The notes under the pieces are model-generated. The model was not told the DNA's origin, ran no database searches, and saw only the letters and a program-made list of their open reading frames with translations. The position numbers and the translations under genes are program-made. Shown in pieces: positions 1-8,738 of a stretch of DNA of 64,000 nucleotides (positions within the stretch are counted from its first letter, which is position 1; every line of letters begins with the position of its first letter). This stretch comes from Chitinophaga hostae (GTDB lineage Bacteria > Bacteroidota > Bacteroidia > Chitinophagales > Chitinophagaceae): contig NZ_JAGTXB010000011.1 of NCBI RefSeq assembly GCF_018224885.1, positions 186,001 through 250,000 on the forward strand, in the 5' to 3' direction.

Positions 1-1
1 A

Positions 2-2131
2 TATGCCCGCCAACAGAGCCATAACCTGTCTGTAAGCGGTGGAACAAAAGAAACAAAGTACTACGCCGGGCTGGGCTACTTTAACCAGGGAAGCAACTAC
101 GTGAATAACTCCTTCCGGGTACAGCGTTTTTCCTATAACACCAAAATCAGCACTACCTTCGATGGCACAGGACTTACCGTTGCGTTGGGGTTAAATGGTT
201 ATTATTCCTATAGCACTCAACCACCGGCCGGTTCCGGTTCCATCTTCAGCCATATCGTTGCCAAAAGCCCACTGGAAAAGGCGTTTAATAAGGATGGCAG
301 TTTTGCCCCGCTGGTGGATCACCCGCTGGCTGAAATCTATTCGCCGGGTTACAGCAGATCTGAAACGCTTTTTAATGACGGTAACCTCACCTTCACCTGG
401 AATGTACCCTGGGTAAAAGGATTAACGCTAAAAGCACTGGGCGACTATGTGTTCAGCTCCAACCCGGGCAAAACGTTTAATGTGCTGGCAACACAGTACA
501 ATACCGACGGTACTATTTATCCTACACCAAGCCCCACGCTGGCCCAGAGCAGCAGCAATACCCGCTCCTATAATGTAGAATTCCAGGCGGATTATAACAC
601 CAACTTCGGAGAACACACATTGGGCGCCACACTGGTATCGGTTACAAGAGGCGGCAATAACAAATGGTTCAGCGCTCAGCGTAAAAACTTCGCATCGACG
701 GCGGTTGACCAGATGTTTGCCGGCGACGCCGCCACACAGGTAAATGACGGTTCTGCCAGCGAGTGGGGAGAAGTAGGCTATGTGGGCAGGATCAAGTACG
801 ACTATGCCCGTAAATATCTGCTGGAATTTACCGGTCGTTACGATGGCTCCGACTATTTTCCGCCATCAAAACGCTTTGGATTTTTTCCCGCAGTAAGTGC
901 AGGATGGATAATATCGAAGGAGCAATTCTACGATAACCTGCACCTGGATAATATATTTTCCTATTTCAAATTAAGAGGTTCCTATGGAAAAGTGGGCTCC
1001 ATCGGAGGAACAAAGTATGCCTACCTGCCGCAGTATGGCGTACATACGCAGGCTTATGTAGCCAATGGTAACCTGCAAAACGGTTACTACGAAGGAGGGC
1101 TCACCATTGCCAATCAGAACATTACCTGGTTTGCCACACACTCGCGTGACCTAGGTATTGAGTTTGAAGCGATGAACAAAAAACTGAGCGGTAATATTGA
1201 TTATTTTTATACCCGTACTACCAATATTCTTGGCAACCCCGCTTATCGTTACACTGAGCCACTCGGACAAAGTTTGCCACTGGTGCTTACAGACGCCGCT
1301 ACCCGTAAAGAAGGTATAGACGCCGCGCTCAACTATAATTTTAATGTTAGCAAGGACCTGAAAGGTTATGTGGGAATTAACGTCACCTACTTCAACTATC
1401 TCTGGGAAAGGACAAATGAAGACAGCGCGACCCTCACCAACCCGTATACACGCAGCCAGGGTGTAAACCAGGATTATTATGCCGCTATGTACGGCTCACG
1501 TGGGCTATATCAAAATTTTGACGATATCCTCAATAATCCCAGCCGTCTTACTTCTTCAGCATTGGGACTGGGTGATATATGGCTGGAAGACACCAACGGT
1601 GATGGCAAAATCGACGCACAGGATTTCCGCCGTCTGGGTAAGTCATCCTCTCCCCGCTTCACCTTCGGTATTCCATTCGGACTTCAGTACAAGGGCTTCA
1701 AACTGGATGCACTCATACAGGGAGCAGGAACACGCAGCGTATACCTTGGAGGTTACCTGCAGGGCGGAGAAGGCTTCGGCAGGATCAACTTCGACTTCCA
1801 GAAAAACTATTGGCTGGCCGACAATAAGAACTCAGATTTCCCAAGGGCCGGCAACAACACCATGAACTCGGGCAACAACTATACCTCCAGCACCTTTTGG
1901 CTGAAAGACGGGCGTTTTGTACGATTGAAAAGTGTGACGTTGTCTTACAATTTCACCAGGTTATTAAAGAAAACCAGCGCTTTCAACGAGCTGACGGGCT
2001 TTGTAAGTGGCAACAACCTACTGACGCTTTCCCCGGTAAAAAAATATTTTGATCCGGAACTGGCAGACAACAACAACTTTTTCTACCCCGTTAACAAAAC
2101 TTATTCCCTGGGTTTCCGCATAGGCTTCTAA
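2..2131 (+). CDS. SusC/RagA-type TonB-linked outer membrane protein (5' truncated)
   Basis: This is the C-terminal part of a TonB-dependent outer membrane transporter that takes up glycans or oligomers as a partner of the SusD protein just downstream. The frame is open back to base 2, so the first ATG at 101 is internal and the N-terminus (signal peptide, carboxypeptidase-regulatory domain, plug) lies outside the window. About 709 residues are visible. They consist of alternating amphipathic beta strands with many Tyr, Asn and Gly residues, and end in NKTYSLGFRIGF, a typical C-terminal aromatic strand of a 22-stranded barrel. The gap to susD is 29 nt. The family is clear; the substrate cannot be told. 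Confidence 0.93.
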   Translation, partial: YARQQSHNLSVSGGTKETKYYAGLGYFNQGSNYVNNSFRVQRFSYNTKISTTFDGTGLTVALGLNGYYSYSTQPPAGSGSIFSHIVAKSPLEKAFNKDGSFAPLVDHPLAEIYSPGYSRSETLFNDGNLTFTWNVPWVKGLTLKALGDYVFSSNPGKTFNVLATQYNTDGTIYPTPSPTLAQSSSNTRSYNVEFQADYNTNFGEHTLGATLVSVTRGGNNKWFSAQRKNFASTAVDQMFAGDAATQVNDGSASEWGEVGYVGRIKYDYARKYLLEFTGRYDGSDYFPPSKRFGFFPAVSAGWIISKEQFYDNLHLDNIFSYFKLRGSYGKVGSIGGTKYAYLPQYGVHTQAYVANGNLQNGYYEGGLTIANQNITWFATHSRDLGIEFEAMNKKLSGNIDYFYTRTTNILGNPAYRYTEPLGQSLPLVLTDAATRKEGIDAALNYNFNVSKDLKGYVGINVTYFNYLWERTNEDSATLTNPYTRSQGVNQDYYAAMYGSRGLYQNFDDILNNPSRLTSSALGLGDIWLEDTNGDGKIDAQDFRRLGKSSSPRFTFGIPFGLQYKGFKLDALIQGAGTRSVYLGGYLQGGEGFGRINFDFQKNYWLADNKNSDFPRAGNNTMNSGNNYTSSTFWLKDGRFVRLKSVTLSYNFTRLLKKTSAFNELTGFVSGNNLLTLSPVKKYFDPELADNNNFFYPVNKTYSLGFRIGF

Positions 2132-2160
2132 GTAATTTATGCACTAAACATGTCTGAAAA

Positions 2161-3888
2161 ATGAAATACTATATTATACTGATCATCGCGTGTTTCCTGA
2201 CTGTCACTTCCTGTACGAGGGTGATGGATACCAAACCGCTGGATAAATACACCGGCAGTGATGTGTGGAGTAACTATGGTTTGACCCAGGGTTATATCTA
2301 TGAATGCTACTCCAACTGTGCAGGTTATATTTTCTCCTGGAACTACGACGCTATCACTAAAAGCATCCGGAATCATCCCTGGGGCGGCGGTTATACCTCT
2401 GAGAAAACGGAGCAGATAGATCGTAACAATGATGAAGGCTGGGGAGCGTTTGGTAATATACGCCGGGTAAACCTGGTGCTGCAAAATATACCCGCTTCTT
2501 CATTTACGACAGTACAAAAAAACACTTTCCTGGGCGAGGCCCACTTTTTGCGGGCAGCCATCTATTCTAACCTGGCATTCCGTTTTGGTGGTGTGCAGCT
2601 GGTAAAGGATGTGTTGACAGTAGAAAGTGACTTCAATATTGGCCGTTCTTCCCTGAAGGAAACCTATGATTTTATTTTGAAGGACCTGGATGATGCCGCT
2701 GATCTCCTGCCCCAGACTAATGACAGAGGTCGTGCCGGTAAAGGCGCCGCCTATGCACTCAAAATGAGGGTGGCTTTACAGGCCGGCGCATATCTGAATG
2801 ATAAAAATTATTATACTGTTGTAAAGACCGCCGGCGACAAATTATTCGCGCTCGGCCAGTACAGCCTGGACGACTATTCCAATCTCTTTAACGCATACAG
2901 CACGGCAGTAGCATCTCCGGAAAACATCCTGGTATTTGAAATGAAAAACACCAATACCAGTTTCTCCAGTACGCCCATGCAGTCCCTTGTATGCAACAGC
3001 GATATGATACCCTCCAAGCTTACCGATGCTGCAATGCAAAAGTTCCCGCTGAAAGAATCTATAGAAGGCTGGATGAACTATGCACCTACGCAAGACCTGG
3101 TAGATGACTACCTGGTAACAGATGCCGACGGGAAGGAAAGAAAATGGAATCAAACTACCCTCAACCAAACCGGCGGCAGCGCTTATGAAAAGATGTATAA
3201 AAACAGGGATAAAAGATTTTATGCTTCTATCATCTGCGACAGCAGCAAATATTTCGGCAACTGGGCATACCTGAGAGCGGATGGTAACGCCTCCTCCAAT
3301 GTACAACCACTGAATGGCGGCAATATCAACGGCGGCGCCTCTGTTACAGGTTACCTGTTCGCCAAATATCTATACCAGGCTAAAAAACTCTGGTATTCCG
3401 ACCCTACCGACTTTTGCTATAGCGTGCTCCGTTTGGGAGAAGCCTATCTGAACTACGCAGAAGCGTGTATCCGTTTGGGTGATGAAGCCAATGCGCGGAC
3501 CTATCTTACTAAAACCTACCAGGTACATGGTGGCTTTAAAAATAACATCACCTCCACCGATGAAAACCTGTGGAATGATTACAGGAGAGAAAGGCATATA
3601 GAGATGATCCTCGAAACCGGCGACCGCTATTGGTCCTTATTAAGATGGGGCATGCAACTGACCGGTGGTTTGAAACAGGGCTATGAAAATACCGGTGTAG
3701 CCATACCAGAATTAAATGGCAAAGAACATGGTATCGCCATCAGCTCAGACGGTAAAACCTACCAGGTATTTGAGATGAACGAACAGAACGGACAGGAACT
3801 GAAATTTACGCCCAAGCGTTACTTGTTTCCCGTACCGCAGTCCAAGATCGTGGCACTTCCTATCCTCACCCAGAATGCCGGTTGGTAG
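2161..3888 (+). CDS. SusD/RagB family nutrient-binding lipoprotein
   Basis: This 575-residue surface lipoprotein is the lid and substrate-binding partner of the SusC upstream. The N-terminus is a short hydrophobic segment ending in a lipobox (TVTSC, Cys18). The C-terminal half has the SusD signature around LRLGEAYLNYAEACIRLGD, followed by the R-rich ERHIEMILETGDRYWSLLRWG region that is typical of the family. Length is usual for SusD. The order SusC, SusD, accessory lipoprotein is that of a polysaccharide-utilisation locus, but no glycoside hydrolase is visible next to it in this window. It is probably co-transcribed with the SusC gene. Confidence 0.93.
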   Translation: MKYYIILIIACFLTVTSCTRVMDTKPLDKYTGSDVWSNYGLTQGYIYECYSNCAGYIFSWNYDAITKSIRNHPWGGGYTSEKTEQIDRNNDEGWGAFGNIRRVNLVLQNIPASSFTTVQKNTFLGEAHFLRAAIYSNLAFRFGGVQLVKDVLTVESDFNIGRSSLKETYDFILKDLDDAADLLPQTNDRGRAGKGAAYALKMRVALQAGAYLNDKNYYTVVKTAGDKLFALGQYSLDDYSNLFNAYSTAVASPENILVFEMKNTNTSFSSTPMQSLVCNSDMIPSKLTDAAMQKFPLKESIEGWMNYAPTQDLVDDYLVTDADGKERKWNQTTLNQTGGSAYEKMYKNRDKRFYASIICDSSKYFGNWAYLRADGNASSNVQPLNGGNINGGASVTGYLFAKYLYQAKKLWYSDPTDFCYSVLRLGEAYLNYAEACIRLGDEANARTYLTKTYQVHGGFKNNITSTDENLWNDYRRERHIEMILETGDRYWSLLRWGMQLTGGLKQGYENTGVAIPELNGKEHGIAISSDGKTYQVFEMNEQNGQELKFTPKRYLFPVPQSKIVALPILTQNAGW

Positions 3889-3918
3889 GACATTTCAACA
3901 ACTTCAATTCCGTTTAGT

Positions 3919-4755
3919 ATGAAACATAAATATCTTCATTTTATTATAATTGCGCTGGGTGCGCTGGTGATGAGCTCTTGTTTGAAGAAGGACCTGTCGC
4001 AAATGAACAACTCTTCTTTAAATGATATCAGTGATTTTAACCTGTATTATAAATACATTGATACCGTTATTGACAACAAGGGCACGCCGCAGGAAACTAC
4101 CCGCATACTGGCAAAGACAGTACAGTTAAACAGAGCGAAAACGATCTCCCATGATACCGTTTACGTAACACCTTCTTTCCCCGCCGGCTTTCCGCGGAGT
4201 GAAAAAACGAAGGTTACGCTGAGTAAAATATGGGGCTACGCCAATATTCCGGAAGCGGCTATTATAAGTCCTGTTGGTGCTTCACCGGCGCTCGGAAAAC
4301 CGGGTGATTTTACCAAACCTGTGCAGTACGAAGTAATGGCAGCAAATGGCAGTAAGAAAAGTTGGGTAATATCCATTTCCCCGCTGCCAGTGGTAAACCA
4401 ATGGGAAGGCAGTTACATCGAAACCGGTACCCTTAATCATGCGTCCGCAGGATTGCAGACCTGCCCGGCAGACTATACCCAGGAGCTTATTACTATTAGC
4501 GCCAACAAGCTAAAGGCAACGGCGGCGTACTGGTACTTCGCTAATCCCGGTATTACCTATTTCATTACCATGAATAGCGATAACACCGTCACCATTTCCA
4601 GTGATCCTGATGCAGTGGTAGCAGTACAACAGGAAACCACTCCTGCATCCACCTACGATCCGGTAAACAAACGTTTTACGTTAAACTATTACTATTACAG
4701 TGGCGGGAACCCGGCAAACTGGCGGAGATTCCATACTGTGCTGGCATTAAAGTAA
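3919..4755 (+). CDS. Accessory surface lipoprotein of the SusCD operon (unknown ligand)
   Basis: A 278-residue predicted lipoprotein with lipobox VMSSC (Cys21). It starts 30 nt after susD and is the last gene before a hairpin terminator, so it sits where SusE/SusF-like or DUF5018-like glycan-binding proteins usually lie. The N-terminal half (about 40-155) looks like an Ig-like or DUF5018-type beta domain. The C-terminal part (about 160-278), beginning NQWEGSYIETGTL and rich in Tyr and Thr, resembles the beta-sandwich modules found in such surface proteins. No catalytic motif is seen. A binding role at the cell surface is inferred from position and architecture; the family assignment is tentative. 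Confidence 0.7.
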   Translation: MKHKYLHFIIIALGALVMSSCLKKDLSQMNNSSLNDISDFNLYYKYIDTVIDNKGTPQETTRILAKTVQLNRAKTISHDTVYVTPSFPAGFPRSEKTKVTLSKIWGYANIPEAAIISPVGASPALGKPGDFTKPVQYEVMAANGSKKSWVISISPLPVVNQWEGSYIETGTLNHASAGLQTCPADYTQELITISANKLKATAAYWYFANPGITYFITMNSDNTVTISSDPDAVVAVQQETTPASTYDPVNKRFTLNYYYYSGGNPANWRRFHTVLALK

Positions 4756-4794
4756 TAAACATATTGATTCCTAAAAAACACGTGGCTTAAATTT

Positions 4795-4824
4795 AAAGGG
4801 CTGTTCTTTTTAGAACGGCCCTTT
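4795..4824 (+). terminator. Rho-independent-type hairpin after the SusCD operon
   Basis: Arms AAAGGGCTGTTCT (4795-4807) and AGAACGGCCCTTT (4812-4824) pair over 13 positions with one G-T wobble and a 4-nt loop. AT-rich DNA with short T-runs follows on both sides. It lies between the convergent genes ending at 4755 (+) and 4933 (-), so it could stop transcription from either side. Confidence 0.75.
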
Positions 4825-4932
4825 GAATTTGATTTGAGTGGCTGCTCATTGCAGTTTTGAGGTGAATGTTCAGGAGGTGGCTGTTAAGCTTCAATGTGCT
4901 TGCCTTGGCCACACGGTATAATATCCCTACTT

Positions 4933-6474
4933 CTATTGGCTCACCGCTTGCCCCTTTGAGCTGAGATCTCGTTCCAGCACTGCTTCGACCTTCCTTTGCA
5001 TCGCTTCATTCCCCGGGTATCCGGTAATTTGATCTTTAAGTACTCCATTCCTATCAAATATCAGGTAAGCAGGTATACCATCAAAATTAAAACTATCCAA
5101 CAGATATTCCCATTCTTTTGCACTCAGGTAATACTGCTGACCACCGATACCTTGTATATGTTTTTCCCATAATTTTTCAGGAGATGAAGGATTACTTATA
5201 TAAACAAATACAACATCTCTATCGGCGAGCTGCTTTTTTAAGTCCCTGGATTCTTTGATGGCTTCAATGCAAGGTACACACCAGGTTGCCCAAAAATCAA
5301 CAATAACAGTTTTCCCCTTATACCTGGAGACAATAGCGTTCATTAATTCTTTAAAAGATACATCCGGAGTATTGTTAACCACCAGGGTTTCTTTTAGCTT
5401 AGCTTTCCGTATTATATCGTTATTTCTTCGCAGAAGAACCCTCTCCAAATCACTACCCTTATAATAATTTTTGATGTTTTCAATTTGCTTTAATGTCAAT
5501 GGCTTTAGTTCAAGCTCAAATTGCATCGCGTATGCATTGCCTACGAGCATATCATAGAACAGGCCGTGATCAAATCCGATCAGCGGTTGCAAAATCTCAT
5601 TCACATTTCTTGTCCACTCACGGATGGGGGTATCCTGGATACGCGGGATATTCAACGTGTTATTTAGCAATAACTCGCGCGTGAAGGTGGGATAAGAAAA
5701 AGAATACAGATACAATTGATTATTCAGGTCCAGATTTTTCAAAAACGAATAATCACTTCGTGTAGGCTTCTTCACTTCTGAACTATCTGGCATTCTTCCA
5801 TTATTCGTATTCCTGTAGTTTAAAATCATTTCACCCTCGTAATCGAATACATGAAGATGGTATACGGCCAGGGAATAATCCTTGAATAGAATTTCCTTCA
5901 TCCTTTCAGATAAAAGGGGTGGTTTATTCAGAATGGTCTGCTTTCTCCGCAAGACCTCATTTGCATGGTCTATAAAGGCACTATACTTCTTATTGTATAA
6001 AGGTTCTATAGGCTTACCGGATCTTTCACTGATCATTTCGCTAAATTTGTTCAGACTCTGGATAAGTTCCTCATCAGTGAATCCAGTACTATCACCAACC
6101 TTGACTTTATTTATAATTCCGTCATCACTATAATTGAAGGATATTTTATTTTCGTGGCTATTTTTTAACAGGATGGTTACCTGGTTATTTATATTTATAT
6201 CCGTGCTAACAGCACATCTGCTCACATTTGTTTCGGTGTTTACCTTCAATACAAATCTCCCGGTTGAATCCAGCAGCGTCTTATACAGACCAACCTCGCC
6301 GGTAAATGGTTGGGGAATTTTCAGAAACAACCACACACTATCTTTCTTAATAGCTTTCGGAATAGTTACTTCGCCGCTTATGTCAACAGTGCCCGCCTGG
6401 AGGACAGGATCCCCCGATTGAGCGACAGCAATCACCGGCAAGAGAAACAATAAGACGACGCAGGTCAACTTCAT
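4933..6474 (-). CDS. Secreted TlpA-like thioredoxin-fold protein (513 aa)
   Basis: A predicted exported thiol-disulfide protein. The open frame runs up to 6534, but the start is placed at 6474, where a normal signal peptide begins (MKLTCVVLLFLLPVIAVAQ). The N-terminal domain (about 25-130) is the beta-rich DUF4369-like domain often fused to Bacteroidetes thioredoxins, followed by a long helical region. The C-terminal thioredoxin domain (about 370-500) carries WATWCVPC with the redox pair Cys399/Cys402 and a later cis-Pro segment (GIPAYLIFD). It lies 89 nt downstream of a six-Cys GG-leader peptide gene. An analogous peptide/thioredoxin pair is next to it. A role in disulfide chemistry on that peptide is an inference. 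Confidence 0.87.
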   Translation of the reverse strand: MKLTCVVLLFLLPVIAVAQSGDPVLQAGTVDISGEVTIPKAIKKDSVWLFLKIPQPFTGEVGLYKTLLDSTGRFVLKVNTETNVSRCAVSTDININNQVTILLKNSHENKISFNYSDDGIINKVKVGDSTGFTDEELIQSLNKFSEMISERSGKPIEPLYNKKYSAFIDHANEVLRRKQTILNKPPLLSERMKEILFKDYSLAVYHLHVFDYEGEMILNYRNTNNGRMPDSSEVKKPTRSDYSFLKNLDLNNQLYLYSFSYPTFTRELLLNNTLNIPRIQDTPIREWTRNVNEILQPLIGFDHGLFYDMLVGNAYAMQFELELKPLTLKQIENIKNYYKGSDLERVLLRRNNDIIRKAKLKETLVVNNTPDVSFKELMNAIVSRYKGKTVIVDFWATWCVPCIEAIKESRDLKKQLADRDVVFVYISNPSSPEKLWEKHIQGIGGQQYYLSAKEWEYLLDSFNFDGIPAYLIFDRNGVLKDQITGYPGNEAMQRKVEAVLERDLSSKGQAVSQ

Positions 6475-6563
6475 TTTAAATGATAACATGATGATAAATT
6501 CAATTATAATGCCCAGGATTACTAAAAACGACAATTGCCATCTTCAGTAATCCTGGAATAAAT

Positions 6564-6815
6564 CTAGTTCAGGTCCGAACAGTGTATTTTATAATCTGGT
6601 GCAAACGCATAGCATTTTCCGGAATAAACTGTGCCGCTATAAGTAAAGCAGCATTTAGTTCCTTCCGCCTGACCTTTACACACTTCAAATTTGTCGCCCT
6701 TACAGTCGCCCCCGCTACCAGATCCATCAACTCCACCGAATACTTTCTTGAGTTGTTCACGGGACAATAGTTCCGTGACGCCAAGTTCCAACGCTTTCAA
6801 TTTAAGTTTTTTCAT
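6564..6815 (-). CDS. GG-leader small Cys-rich peptide precursor (six Cys)
   Basis: An 83-residue peptide. The N-terminal leader MKKLKLKALELG is followed by LSREQLKKVFGG, which matches the Bacteroidetes 'natural product precursor, GG motif' family (I believe TIGR04149-like). The double Gly at 27-28 is the expected cleavage site. The predicted mature part has a flexible Gly/Ser start and six Cys (38, 46, 55, 56, 68, 79), an even number suited to three disulfides. No C39 peptidase-exporter, radical SAM or lanthionine enzyme is in the window. The nearest candidate partner is the secreted thioredoxin immediately downstream. Function (bacteriocin, signal or surface peptide) is unknown. Confidence 0.83.
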   Translation of the reverse strand: MKKLKLKALELGVTELLSREQLKKVFGGVDGSGSGGDCKGDKFEVCKGQAEGTKCCFTYSGTVYSGKCYAFAPDYKIHCSDLN

Positions 6816-7009
6816 TAATTGAAATTTAGGTTGTTAATAAAATAGTATAGGCTTTGAGTATAGGCCGCCTATGCCTGTTAATGACATTCGTTAACGGGCG
6901 TGCACCGTTATTTACAAGTCATTAATTCATTTATATTGTTTTATTATTTATTTGTGCAGATAGAAAATTTTCCAGGTCGTGAATATTATGGTTTTCGGAA
7001 TAATACAGG

Positions 7010-7942
7010 CTAAATATCCCTTGCTTTCCTAATCTGCTCGATTCGTTCAATTAACTGTCTTGCATTATAAACGTCGATCAGCACATCACCGTTTTTATCA
7101 ACAACAATATACTGCGGCACTCCTGTGAAGTTCAGCTGCTTAGCCAGCGGGGAGTTGAAGTTGCCCTCTACCAACCAGGAAACAGCGCCAAGGGATTGCA
7201 ATGATTTGTTTGCCTTCCATTTATCAGGATCCCTGTCGAGAGAAAAATGGTAGATTTGAATGCCGGAGGAAACCCAATTTTCCGCTGCATGATGGATCTC
7301 GATATCATTAAATCTGCATGGTTTGCACCACGACCCACCAAACACCAGCACTTTTACCCGGGATTCCCGGATCAACGCTGCCAGCTTTTGGGTGCTCCCG
7401 CTTTCTGATCTGATTACAGTCGCTTCCAGTAGCCGGCGAATATTTTTACCTTCGTTCGCACTAATTCCACGCAGGATGCCAGCAATTTTCTGACCATTAG
7501 GATTTTTTCGCAACGCTGGCGGGTATAGGCTGAGAAGATGTTCCATCCTGGCCTTACCCGGATATGGGGATATCCGCGCAGCGAATGCGAATGCACCTAT
7601 ACTCGCTGCATTTTTTTCTCCTCGTAACAGATGTTTGTACATTAGTACGGCAAAATTATCTGTGGAACTGTATTGAAGGCTATCATATAAAAACTGTGCG
7701 TCCTTCTCCTCTTTGTGTTTCCCATACCAATCCCGTAGCTGCTTCTGCTTCCTGGCATCTGCCTGCAAAAGCGCTTTTACAGATGGAAAAACCAGGGTGG
7801 TGTCCCAGGCGCCGTTTTCAGGCAAAGTATCCTGAACAGGATCAGAAATTCGCTGAATGGAGATAAATGATGCATAGCTTGGAGCAAATGTAATCGAGCC
7901 CCAAATAGAAATTGCTAAAAACAGGAAAAGCAAGCGATTCAT
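7010..7942 (-). CDS. Secreted thioredoxin-like protein (310 aa)
   Basis: An exported thioredoxin-fold protein with an N-terminal signal sequence (hydrophobic residues 3-24). Residues about 40-170 form a helical domain with no recognised family. The C-terminal thioredoxin domain (about 180-305) contains VFGGSWCKPC with Cys206/Cys209 and TGVPQYIVVDKNG with the cis-Pro loop. It follows the eight-Cys GG-leader peptide gene by 62 nt and precedes the six-Cys peptide gene, so the order is peptide, thioredoxin, peptide, thioredoxin on one strand. The two thioredoxins differ in length and N-terminal domain, so this is not a simple recent tandem duplication. Confidence 0.85.
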   Translation of the reverse strand: MNRLLFLFLAISIWGSITFAPSYASFISIQRISDPVQDTLPENGAWDTTLVFPSVKALLQADARKQKQLRDWYGKHKEEKDAQFLYDSLQYSSTDNFAVLMYKHLLRGEKNAASIGAFAFAARISPYPGKARMEHLLSLYPPALRKNPNGQKIAGILRGISANEGKNIRRLLEATVIRSESGSTQKLAALIRESRVKVLVFGGSWCKPCRFNDIEIHHAAENWVSSGIQIYHFSLDRDPDKWKANKSLQSLGAVSWLVEGNFNSPLAKQLNFTGVPQYIVVDKNGDVLIDVYNARQLIERIEQIRKARDI

Positions 7943-8004
7943 CTTGACTGGTTTAATAGAGGAGCGACCGTCGCCGCCCGCTCCAGAATGCTAATAAAAA
8001 TTGA

Positions 8005-8268
8005 TTAATTCATAATGCAGCCTTTACAATCGATTATGGGTCTTGCATACAAATCTTCATTGCAATTAGGATAAACACGCTCACAGAGAGTGGACGGACT
8101 TGTAGTGTAATAACAGCTGCTCATCGTACTACCGCAATAACAAGCCAGGCAACTGCCATTACCGCTTCCGGCGCCGCTACCATCACCGCCATACAGTGTT
8201 TTTAACTGCTCTCTTGAGAGCACTTCCACGTTGGAAAGTTGTTGAAGACTTAATCTTAGCTTCTTCAT
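8005..8268 (-). CDS. GG-leader small Cys-rich peptide precursor (eight Cys)
   Basis: An 87-residue peptide with the same leader plan as its neighbour: MKKLRLSLQQLSN, then LSREQLKTLYGG with the double Gly at 27-28. The core begins with a Gly/Ser spacer and holds eight Cys (40, 43, 45, 52, 62, 69, 81, 84), again an even number. Only the leader is clearly shared with the six-Cys peptide; the Cys spacing differs, so the two mature products should fold differently. It is the first gene of the probable peptide/thioredoxin unit. Modification and export enzymes are not nearby. Confidence 0.83.
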   Translation of the reverse strand: MKKLRLSLQQLSNVEVLSREQLKTLYGGDGSGAGSGNGSCLACYCGSTMSSCYYTTSPSTLCERVYPNCNEDLYARPIIDCKGCIMN

Positions 8269-8414
8269 GTTTTAAATTTGAGGTTTGAAATGAAAAAGAC
8301 TTTATCGTTTTCTGAAACACGATAAATAATTCGCCCTTTTCCGGGCCATAGTATATTATGGCTAATACCCTCTACCATTACTCGAGTTAAATAGAGAAAT
8401 AATATCTTGCACCG

Positions 8415-8431
8415 GTCATTTTATAAATGAC
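8415..8431. promoter_or_regulatory. Palindrome upstream of the GG-leader peptide unit
   Basis: Perfect 7-bp arms GTCATTT/AAATGAC with a 3-nt centre. It lies about 150 nt upstream of the first peptide gene and downstream (on the minus strand) of the candidate promoter, so it could be an operator or an mRNA hairpin in the leader. No known regulator motif was recognised. Confidence 0.3.
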
Positions 8432-8466
8432 ACAGGGTTTTTAATTCGAGCCGATTTACGTCAAAT

Positions 8467-8494
8467 CAAAACTATATTGGTGGATTCGTTCAAA
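8467..8494 (-). promoter_or_regulatory. Possible Bacteroidetes-type promoter for the peptide/thioredoxin unit
   Basis: On the minus strand TTTG (8494-8491) and TAGTTTTG (8474-8467) match the -33 TTTG and -7 TAnnTTTG consensus. The spacer is 16 nt, shorter than the usual 19 or so, and the site would leave a leader of about 190 nt. This is a weak, unproven match. Confidence 0.25.
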
Positions 8495-8738
8495 GAAAGC
8501 CATAGGGTTAAAGTTTAGATAAAAAATAATTGGTTATGAGGGTGAAAAATTGGGTTGACTATCAGGAAATGTCGTAGTTATTTATACAATAATAGCAACA
8601 AGGCCCCTATTCAACTACTGCTATTTTGATTTATTCTACCGTTATTTTAGCCCACAAACCGGGTTAGCTGGCATTAGAAGTGTATCTTTATCATGAAGGT
8701 ATAAAGACTGATCTCTCATCTCTCTAAAAAACAAATAA

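Larger units (their letters stand above)
8269..8738. other. 470-nt intergenic region between divergent genes
   Basis: This AT-rich stretch separates the peptide/thioredoxin unit (-) from the ion-channel gene (+) and should hold promoters for both. I see no ORF with coding character. It contains a perfect 17-nt palindrome (GTCATTT-TAT-AAATGAC, 8415-8431) and a weak Bacteroidetes-type promoter match on the minus strand. No clear promoter for the plus-strand gene was found. Confidence 0.5.

Noticed and set aside
101..2131. Complete gene starting at the ATG at 101
   Set aside because: The same frame is open back to base 2 and encodes typical SusC barrel sequence (NLSVSGGTKETKYYAGLGYF), so the gene is cut by the window start.
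4933..8268. Recent tandem duplication of a peptide/thioredoxin pair
   Set aside because: The two thioredoxins differ in length, N-terminal domain and active site (CVPC versus CKPC), and the peptide cores differ in Cys number and spacing; only the leaders match.
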